This document shows, piece after piece, positions 26,609-32,213 of a stretch of 32,213 bases of DNA. Within the stretch, counting starts at the first letter, position 1; each line of letters starts with the position of its first letter. Under the pieces are notes generated by a model. The model saw only the letters and a program-made list of their open reading frames with translations, had not been told where the DNA came from and did no database searches. The DNA comes from Bacteroidota bacterium (GTDB lineage Bacteria > Bacteroidota > Bacteroidia > Bacteroidales > UBA4417), in contig JACAAZ010000018.1 of NCBI GenBank assembly GCA_013376995.1, positions 75,558 to 107,770 of the forward strand. Direction: 5' to 3'. A program made the translations under genes and the position numbers.

Positions 26609-26831
26609 ATAACTAAGAAAAAAATACTATTTGCTTGATTTACCATTACTTAGCGCTTAATCCTCAAGAAGGAAAGCCGACTAATTTCTAACTTAATATT
26701 AAAAACTTACACATATTATATTTAGCTGCATTGTTGACTTTCTTAACATTAACATAATGCTCTCTGGATCCAAATAATAATTATTATTACTGAATTATGA
26801 ATAATTGAAAATGTAAAATGCCAATACTCAT
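26609..26831. other. AT-rich spacer upstream of the porin promoter
   Basis: No gene is seen between the GH13 stop and the porin Pho box. The stretch is AT-rich. It contains a 16-bp all-AT palindrome AATAATAATTATTATT (26773-26788) and a TTAACATTAACATAATG run near 26742-26758. The TTAACA words are 6 bp apart, not 11, and are not followed by a fitting -7 box, so they are not called as a Pho box. Confidence 0.5.
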
Positions 26832-26836
26832 TTACA
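26812..26836 (-). terminator. Weak terminator-like hairpin at the GH13 stop
   Basis: On the minus strand TGTAAATG (26829-26836) pairs with CATTTTACA (26812-26820), leaving one bulged base, across an 8-nt loop, followed by TTTTC. The stem is AT-rich and overlaps the stop codon. It may end the three-gene operon weakly. Confidence 0.3.
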
Positions 26837-28445
26837 ATGAATAGATACATGCTTCAAATGGCAACAAGCTGATTACCGATCCTTCAAATATGTAAGGCCT
26901 GGAGTCATGACTTGAGTGAATACGTGTTAATTTCTGATTTTCTTCAAGCCTGATCATCTTTGACAGGAAGGAAAAATTTAGAATGATCAAAAACCTGGTA
27001 TCCTCAAATATCCTCATGTACGCCATTACGTCTCTTGTTTCATGGAACAAAGGCATCCATTCTCCAAATTGAAGAGCTTGATTCCCTTTTCTTAAATCAA
27101 TAAGTCTACGGTAATAATTAAGCAAGGAATCCTGCTCATTAGTTTGCAGCTTAACATTGCGCATTATGTAGTCTTTATTGATCCGAAGCCAGGGCCTGTT
27201 ATCAGAGAATCCTGCATATTTTTCAGTATTCCATTGCATCGGCGTCCTTGACCTATCCCTTCCAACATAAAATGGCCAATATTTCCTACCGATCGGATCA
27301 ATAAGCTCTCTCCTTGGGATCTTTGTATTCCGCATCCCGATTTCATCACCATAATAAAGAAAAGGCGTACCCCGGAGTGTTAACAACATAACAGCTATCA
27401 GCCTAGCTTTTTTATCGGGGAACAATGTAAAACTTCCCCGGTTGATATAGCGGTTCAGATCATGATTTGAAAAGACAATACTAGGCCATCCTGTGGTTGA
27501 CAGGTTCCAATACCATGAGGATATACATTTCAAATATTGCTTTGCACTCCATGGCCGAAAGAAGATCGAAAAATCGAAAGACAGGTGGAGGAGTTTATTC
27601 TTTCTACCAATATAACTTGCTGATATAAAAGGGTCTCCAGGAGGTAATGTATAGATCTCTCCAACAAGCATTCGATCATTATATTTATCGACAAGCTTAC
27701 GAAGTTTGCGAACAATCTTGTAGGATTTCGGCCTGTTTCGGGTATATGTTTTTGACTGAATGAATGGGAAACCTGAAAACAAAGGAGAATTCCTTAACTT
27801 CTTATCTTTAACAACCATGTTTATGACATCCAGCCTGAAACCGTCAACCCCTAAGTCCAGCCAAAACCGGACCTGCTCAAGGAATTCCTTTTGCATATCC
27901 TTATTTCTCCAATTGAGGTCAGGTTGAAAGCTGAAAAAAGAATGATAATAGAAATGGCCGGTTTCTGAATTCAGTTTCCAGGCAGAACCTCCTACAGCAG
28001 ACTTCCAGTTATTAGGTACAGATTTGTTCTCTCCAGGATGCCACAGATACCAATCACGTTTGGGATTATCATGCGAAGCTGACGATTCAATGAACCAGCT
28101 ATGCTGCTCAGATGTGTGATTCATGACAAGGTCAAGGATAACTCTTATATTTCGTTCATGGGCCTCGGTTAGAAGCTGAAGGAAATCATCCATATTTCCC
28201 AGCCTGGGATCTATCGCCTGGTAATTAGAAATATCATATCCAAAATCCTGAAATGGAGATTCATATATTGGGGATAGCCAGATAGCATCAATACCAAGGT
28301 CAACCAGGTAATCCAATTTTAATATGATCCCTTTCAGATCGCCATAACCATCACCATTCGAGTCAAAGAAACTCAATGGGCAAATTTGATAGATTATCCC
28401 GTGTTTCCACCATATCCACCTTTCGCTTTTGGGTGAACTATTCAT
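26832..28445 (-). CDS. GH13 alpha-glucosidase/oligo-1,6-glucosidase-type glycoside hydrolase
   Basis: This 537-residue cytoplasmic alpha-amylase-family enzyme (no signal peptide) acts on alpha-1,4/1,6-glucosides. The start is set at ATG 28445, overlapping the end of the glycosyltransferase gene by 8 bp. The frame runs 51 codons further upstream inside that gene, but the extra residues are unlike the family. The family N-terminus WWKHGIIYQICPLSFFDSNGD begins at residue 12. Conserved regions: calcium loop DSNGDGYGDL, region I DLVMNH (105-110), region V QPDLNW (174-179), region II GFRLDV with nucleophile D206, region III GEIY with acid/base E263, and region IV FSNHD with D329. It is the last gene of the operon. 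The exact substrate cannot be fixed; a hydrolase or transglycosidase working on the product of the fused glycosyltransferase is plausible. Confidence 0.9.
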   Translation of the reverse strand: MNSSPKSERWIWWKHGIIYQICPLSFFDSNGDGYGDLKGIILKLDYLVDLGIDAIWLSPIYESPFQDFGYDISNYQAIDPRLGNMDDFLQLLTEAHERNIRVILDLVMNHTSEQHSWFIESSASHDNPKRDWYLWHPGENKSVPNNWKSAVGGSAWKLNSETGHFYYHSFFSFQPDLNWRNKDMQKEFLEQVRFWLDLGVDGFRLDVINMVVKDKKLRNSPLFSGFPFIQSKTYTRNRPKSYKIVRKLRKLVDKYNDRMLVGEIYTLPPGDPFISASYIGRKNKLLHLSFDFSIFFRPWSAKQYLKCISSWYWNLSTTGWPSIVFSNHDLNRYINRGSFTLFPDKKARLIAVMLLTLRGTPFLYYGDEIGMRNTKIPRRELIDPIGRKYWPFYVGRDRSRTPMQWNTEKYAGFSDNRPWLRINKDYIMRNVKLQTNEQDSLLNYYRRLIDLRKGNQALQFGEWMPLFHETRDVMAYMRIFEDTRFLIILNFSFLSKMIRLEENQKLTRIHSSHDSRPYIFEGSVISLLPFEACIYSL

Positions 28446-31119
28446 CAGAACGTAAAGCAGTATTTGGAAGTCCAAGGTCTGACATAAGCTGCCAAATGAT
28501 GCGATCAGCCGTATAATCCTTTGCCCTGACACTGGCTGCCTTCCTGAATATTTTTTGCATTTCCTTGCTTTTGAGAAATTCCAGAATACGGGAAGCAAAA
28601 TTCCCTTGATTTTTCACAATGAAACCGTTAATGCCATTCTGGATAATATCTTTTGGGCCCTTTGAATTGTAAGCAATTACTGGTAAGCCACAACTTAATG
28701 CCTCGAGCACTGCGCAACTAAAGGTGTCAAACCTGGAAGGCAAGAGCAGCAGGTCAGCTGCACTGTATATCTCAGCAAGGTTAGATGGTGAAACCCAGCC
28801 AAGGTAGGTAGCATCAGGCAATAATTTTCTTAAATCCTCTTCTGCCGGACCTTCACCTGCAATGACCATCTTAACATCAGGCAACTCTTCCCTGATTGTC
28901 CTTAGAATCTGCGGCAGTTCCATAACACCTTTTTCCAGGCTAATCCTTCCTGCAAAAAGCAGGACAGGATCAGAATCCTCCAATCCAAACAACTTAGCCT
29001 TTGAACTCTTTGTTGGTTTGAACCAAGCTTCTGCCCAATGTGCAGTAAGGAAAACGGAATCTGAATTGATTTCCATCTTTTTCCCTGTCATCCATTTATG
29101 TTGATCTTTATTCAGAACGAATACACCATCAAACTTCTTGTAAAATGCTCTGCTTATGCGGCGGAATCTTTCCGACATTTGTTTGTCCATCTGAAGTACT
29201 TTCTGACCGAAAGTTATCCAATCCGTATGAATGTAGAAGTAGGCTGGAACTGTATAAGCGTGTTTCAGGTAAAGTGCAGAAAGCCCCATCGGGCCTTCTG
29301 TTGAACTCATAATCCTGTCATATCCACCCTCCATGAATAACCTGTTCAATTCAAGAAAATCTGGAATACGAAGTGTTTGTTGTTTATAAAAGGAAAGGCT
29401 GAATTCTGAGACCGGGCGCAGGACGACCAGGTTCTTTTCGGGTTTTATAGTACCTGAGCATATGACCAGATCGATAGGAAGGTTCTGCTGCTGGATTTGC
29501 TTCAGCATCGACTTCAGCACACTTGACACACCATTTGAATCCCCGTAAGTATCAGTTAACCACATCAATCGTTTTGGATGCTGGAGGTAATTTATTCTTT
29601 CTGAAAAATCATTCAACAGAGGCCTTGCCTTGTACATTACATGTGCGGCTGTAAAATGTGCACTTAGCATGACAGTAGCAGCAAGAAAGGGAAAAGAGAG
29701 TCCATCCAGGAATTTGGGAATATCAGGGCTTAAAATATCCGGCCTGGACTTGTCCAACCTATTTCGTGATCCGGAAATATAACCTCTTATCTCGCTGGGG
29801 AATTCAAGTTGATTCAGTAGGTCATTAAGATTCAAATGTTCAAGTAATTCCTTAGATTTGGAGGAATCAAGTTTGGATTGTAACCTGGAAGTGAGTACAC
29901 TTACCAATTGCTGGTATACTGAATTGATTGAACCTGTAAATGAACTAATCATTGATTCAGCTTCGCTATTGAAAGCATCTGCTATTTTCCTGGTTTCATC
30001 GAAAACCGGCTTATAAACGCGAGGTGTGAACCATCTTTTGGTAAAATGCGGGTAATTTCCTGTAAAACATTCATGGAACTGGTTAATAAAGCTCATTGTG
30101 ACTTTATGCTTCCTCAATTCTGCAAACCCATTCGAAATAAGAAGAGCAATTATTTTATCGTTGATGGTTCCTTTGTGGAGCAGAATACGCATAAGTCCCG
30201 GATCTTTGCCGTTAATAGCAATCTGGCATAAATAATCCAGGAACGTAACAGTCATTTTCTCGTATGAGTGGTGCGAGCCAAATGGGATCATTTTTCCTTC
30301 TCTAATTGCCTGAAGAGCCAACAAAGAGACTGGTGAAGAAATTCTTTTTTCATCCAGGTCCGGCACATACAAATTTGTACCTGTTAATCCACAAAAGATT
30401 CCCATATGACTATCGGAGCCGCCAGAAATACTTTTTTTGTAAGGATCCTTACAAAACATCCCTGGGTTTAGACCGGTTTGCGTCGACAGCATGTCAATTT
30501 TTTCGTTCGTCAAACCTTCTACCCACTTGTTTACAAGAAGGTTCTGCCAGGTGTCACGCTGCCCGTTGATTACCTCGAACCTTTCAAACAGCAAGGCCAT
30601 ATTATCAAAGAACTCAAGGGGAGGTCTGCCGTTTGACTTGTAATAGTAAAGAGGGTGTGCCCAAATGGTGGGAATATCCTCAGAAACACAATATTCGAGA
30701 AATGCATATATATTTTTCCTAAACTTGTTCAGTTTTATCTCCTGTGAAGGAGTAAAACCATAGGTAAGAACATGAATACCTGTTTCAAAATCAGGTACAA
30801 AACAGCTGAATTCGGCTCCAACTAAAACATCGAAACCTTTATCGAGAAGTTCGAAGCAGGACCGGGCATTGTTGTGGTTAGTTATGGTATAAGCATCCGA
30901 ACCATGCTTTTTTAGGGTGTGTATTAACTGATCTGTTGGAAGCCACGTTTCAGGTACATTCAGTATACGCCCCATCAATTCATCCGGCACATTGCTGTTA
31001 TGGTCATGGCAATGAAGGTCGATACGCAATAATTCATTCGAAGGATGTACTTCCTTGTGGTTCACCTGAAATTTTGAAAGTTCAGATTGCAATAGCATCT
31101 GAAAGGATTGATTTTCCAT
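28438..31119 (-). CDS. Fused PHP phosphoesterase-GT4 glycosyltransferase
   Basis: This is a large two-enzyme fusion of 893 residues from ATG 31119. A TTG at 31149 would add 10 residues and overlap the regulator stop as TTGA, so it is a real alternative (numbering below counts from that TTG). N-terminal PHP domain (about 40-300): metal-binding pattern DLHCHDH (44-50), NHNNA (91-95), GAEFS with E113, WAHP with H165 and GGSDSH with D246/H248. A helical linker (about 380-480) carries a hydrophobic stretch (about 484-506) that could touch the membrane. C-terminal GT4 domain (about 525-890): TDTYGDSNGV, LLFAGRISLEKGV (R735, K740) and FDTFSCAVLEAL with E816. It has no signal peptide. PHP domains hydrolyse phosphoesters, and GT4 enzymes transfer sugars from nucleotide donors. 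The pairing in one chain is suggestive, but substrates are unknown. Confidence 0.87.
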   Translation of the reverse strand: MENQSFQMLLQSELSKFQVNHKEVHPSNELLRIDLHCHDHNSNVPDELMGRILNVPETWLPTDQLIHTLKKHGSDAYTITNHNNARSCFELLDKGFDVLVGAEFSCFVPDFETGIHVLTYGFTPSQEIKLNKFRKNIYAFLEYCVSEDIPTIWAHPLYYYKSNGRPPLEFFDNMALLFERFEVINGQRDTWQNLLVNKWVEGLTNEKIDMLSTQTGLNPGMFCKDPYKKSISGGSDSHMGIFCGLTGTNLYVPDLDEKRISSPVSLLALQAIREGKMIPFGSHHSYEKMTVTFLDYLCQIAINGKDPGLMRILLHKGTINDKIIALLISNGFAELRKHKVTMSFINQFHECFTGNYPHFTKRWFTPRVYKPVFDETRKIADAFNSEAESMISSFTGSINSVYQQLVSVLTSRLQSKLDSSKSKELLEHLNLNDLLNQLEFPSEIRGYISGSRNRLDKSRPDILSPDIPKFLDGLSFPFLAATVMLSAHFTAAHVMYKARPLLNDFSERINYLQHPKRLMWLTDTYGDSNGVSSVLKSMLKQIQQQNLPIDLVICSGTIKPEKNLVVLRPVSEFSLSFYKQQTLRIPDFLELNRLFMEGGYDRIMSSTEGPMGLSALYLKHAYTVPAYFYIHTDWITFGQKVLQMDKQMSERFRRISRAFYKKFDGVFVLNKDQHKWMTGKKMEINSDSVFLTAHWAEAWFKPTKSSKAKLFGLEDSDPVLLFAGRISLEKGVMELPQILRTIREELPDVKMVIAGEGPAEEDLRKLLPDATYLGWVSPSNLAEIYSAADLLLLPSRFDTFSCAVLEALSCGLPVIAYNSKGPKDIIQNGINGFIVKNQGNFASRILEFLKSKEMQKIFRKAASVRAKDYTADRIIWQLMSDLGLPNTALRSDE

Positions 31120-31145
31120 ATTTTGTGTGTATGATCCTATCCTGA

Positions 31146-31832
31146 TCAAGAAGTAACGAATGAATATCCAACTCCTTTCATCGTTTGGATGAAATTTTTA
31201 CCAATCTTATCTCTGAGCTTGGAAATATATACATCGAGAATTCTATCATCATTGGACTTTTGATCGCCCCAAATCTGATTTGAGATTTCCTTTCTCGAAA
31301 AGACTCTTCTAGGTTCGGAAGCTAAAAAGATCAACAATTCAAATTCTCTTTTGGCAAGGTCAATAACCCTATTATCCTTCCTTACAACATATCCTTCAAC
31401 GTCAATGGATAAACCTGGGAAATCAAGGATTTCTCTATAACTTGTCCATGTATCAATGCGACGCAAGTATCTCTTGATCTGCATAAGAAACAGTTCAGAG
31501 GAAATATCCCTGTTCAGAAATCCATCTACCACCATATTCAGCGCTTCATGCTGGATTGCATCTTCATACGTGGCTGTGTGTATTAAAATAATTGTATCAT
31601 TAAAAAGTGGATTACTTCGGAGTTGCAACACTACTTTAGCACCTGAATACTCAGCATTCATCATATCAATAAGGATGATGTGGGGCCGGAATACAATAGC
31701 CTTATTTTTCACATCAGTTCCATTGGTAGCAGTTAAAACCTGGTACCCATTATCTAATAGCAACGACTCAAACAAATTTAGTGAATCAATATCATAATCG
31801 GCAAGGAGTATCCGGAGTGCTTCATTTTTCAT
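31146..31832 (-). CDS. Atypical OmpR-family response regulator
   Basis: This 228-residue protein has a PhoB-like winged-helix domain (about 135-228, ending TMKGVGYSFV) and a receiver domain with altered key positions. The putative phospho-acceptor D56 and T86 remain. Compared with the phoB product here, the second acidic residue D13 is Y13 and the conserved K108-P109 is R108-D109. Such changes usually weaken or abolish normal phospho-signalling. No histidine kinase adjoins it. It heads a three-gene operon, overlapping or nearly abutting the fused glycosyltransferase gene, and is preceded by a Pho-box promoter, so its activity may be set by how much is made. Its DNA-binding half resembles that of PhoB, so it may bind similar repeats. 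Confidence 0.88.
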   Translation of the reverse strand: MKNEALRILLADYDIDSLNLFESLLLDNGYQVLTATNGTDVKNKAIVFRPHIILIDMMNAEYSGAKVVLQLRSNPLFNDTIILIHTATYEDAIQHEALNMVVDGFLNRDISSELFLMQIKRYLRRIDTWTSYREILDFPGLSIDVEGYVVRKDNRVIDLAKREFELLIFLASEPRRVFSRKEISNQIWGDQKSNDDRILDVYISKLRDKIGKNFIQTMKGVGYSFVTS

Positions 31833-31859
31833 TATACAGAGTAAATTATTAGATAGTTA

Positions 31860-31917
31860 CAAAATTACCCTCTCAATGTAAATTGAATATTAATAGAATG
31901 TTATGTTAGTTTTTATG
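31860..31917 (-). promoter_or_regulatory. Pho-box promoter of the regulator/PHP-GT4/GH13 operon
   Basis: Minus strand: CATAAA, ACATAA and TATTAA at exact 11-bp period (plus-strand starts 31912, 31901 and 31890). Then come 22 bp and TAATTTTG (31860-31867), a perfect TAnnTTTG. The predicted start site is about 20 nt upstream of the regulator ATG. Period and spacing match the pstS and porin promoters exactly. Confidence 0.65.
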
Positions 31918-31932
31918 AATGGAGTACAACGG

Positions 31933-32001
31933 TATTAACAAAATGAATATAGACACTTAATATATCGCTAACACGATTTGAGAATATGGGAAATATCTTT
32001 G
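31933..32001 (+). promoter_or_regulatory. Divergent Pho-box promoter for the plus-strand gene
   Basis: Plus strand: TATTAA (31933), TGAATA (31944), ACTTAA (31955) and CGCTAA (31966) fall on an 11-bp grid. They are followed by 22 bp and TATCTTTG (31994-32001), a perfect TAnnTTTG. The repeats are less regular than in the other three sites, but the spacing to the -7 box is the same. It points away from the operon promoter; the two repeat blocks are only 15 bp apart. The implied 5' leader is about 145 nt. Confidence 0.5.
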
Positions 32002-32150
32002 TCACCAGGAAATTCCATTCCAGGTTGATCGGCAAAAGAATGATTCCAACTATTCTTCAGTGTTAAATGCCTAATCATCAATACTAAATGACAATTACTC
32101 AAGAAAAAGTTTAACCATTAATCCTAATTTTAACAAAAACCCAAACTATC

Positions 32151-32213
32151 ATGAAAAAACAAAAACACTTATTTCTGTGGATTGTCGGGGCTTTTTTGAT
32201 GCTAATCAGCATC
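32151..32213 (+). CDS. Start of an exported protein (cut by the window edge)
   Basis: Twenty-one codons are visible before the window ends. They read MKKQKHLFLWIV then GAFLMLISI: a basic start (KKQK) followed by an unbroken hydrophobic core, a Sec signal peptide or lipoprotein signal. In Bacteroidetes such starts are common for TonB-dependent receptors and other envelope proteins, but the mature part is missing and the family cannot be named. A Pho-box-like promoter points at it, so a phosphate-scavenging envelope protein is a reasonable guess. Confidence 0.6.
   Translation, partial: MKKQKHLFLWIVGAFLMLISI

Larger units (their letters stand above)
31833..32150. other. 318-bp divergent regulatory region
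   Basis: There is no gene here. It holds two back-to-back 11-bp repeat promoters (31860-31917 minus, 31933-32001 plus). From about 32008 it holds the probable long leader of the gene starting at 32151. In that leader only a weaker TAATTTTA (32125-32132) is seen, which might be a second start nearer the gene. No riboswitch was recognised. Confidence 0.6.

Noticed and set aside
26742-26758. TTAACATTAACATAATG as another Pho box
   Set aside because: The TTAACA words are 6 bp apart instead of 11 and no TAnnTTTG follows at the right distance on either strand.
28446-28598. 51-codon N-terminal extension of the GH13 protein
   Set aside because: It lies inside the fused glycosyltransferase gene and is unlike GH13 N-termini. 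ATG 28445 gives the normal family start and a typical 8-bp operon overlap.
28438-31119. DNA polymerase PHP domain
   Set aside because: The PHP domain is followed by a GT4 fold, and no polymerase motifs are present.

Overview
This window looks like chromosome from a Bacteroidota (Bacteroidia-type) bacterium. The grounds are the family content: a Bacteroidetes-style TamB-like protein divergent from tsaD, a BatA-type double-membrane protein, a Porin_O_P porin and an AddA-like helicase-nuclease. Several genes are also preceded by the phylum's TAnnTTTG -7 promoter element rather than by E. coli-like promoters. No tRNA, rRNA, CRISPR array, transposase or phage gene was seen. Almost everything lies on the minus strand, with only tsaD and a gene start at the far right edge on plus.

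Layout. 1-150 is a 21-bp tandem array. 216-7839 (minus) holds an AddA/UvrD-type helicase-nuclease and a TamB-like envelope protein. 7951-8970 (plus) is tsaD, converging on ppnP (8975-9256, minus). The 680-bp gap 9257-9936 has no protein gene but holds a candidate small RNA with a terminator and two near-identical palindromes. 9937-18033 (minus) runs, in transcription order, BatA/vWA membrane protein, topoisomerase IV/gyrase subunit A, flavodiiron protein, an unknown lipoprotein and an orphan LytTR response regulator.

18201-26510 (minus) is a full phosphate-starvation locus: Porin_O_P porin, pstS, pstC, pstA, pstB, phoU, a PhoB-type regulator and a PhoR-type kinase. A hairpin plus T-tract between pstS and pstC probably sets PstS excess. 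PstC carries an extra periplasmic domain resembling part of PstS. The spacers on both sides of pstB are filled by decayed low-complexity repeats.

26832-31832 (minus) is a tightly overlapping three-gene operon: an atypical OmpR-family regulator, a fused PHP-phosphoesterase/GT4 glycosyltransferase and a cytoplasmic GH13 glucosidase. A signal-peptide gene starts divergently at 32151 (plus) and leaves the window.

Main discovery. Four promoters (pstS, the porin, the atypical-regulator operon and the divergent plus-strand gene) share one architecture. Each has TTAA-type hexamers at exact 11-bp period, then exactly 22 bp, then a TAnnTTTG-like -7 box. I read this as a Bacteroidota Pho box. It would place the uncharacterised regulator/PHP-GT4/GH13 operon in the phosphate-starvation regulon, perhaps for phosphate-sparing glycoconjugate or glycolipid synthesis. 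The motif is visible in the sequence; the function is inference.
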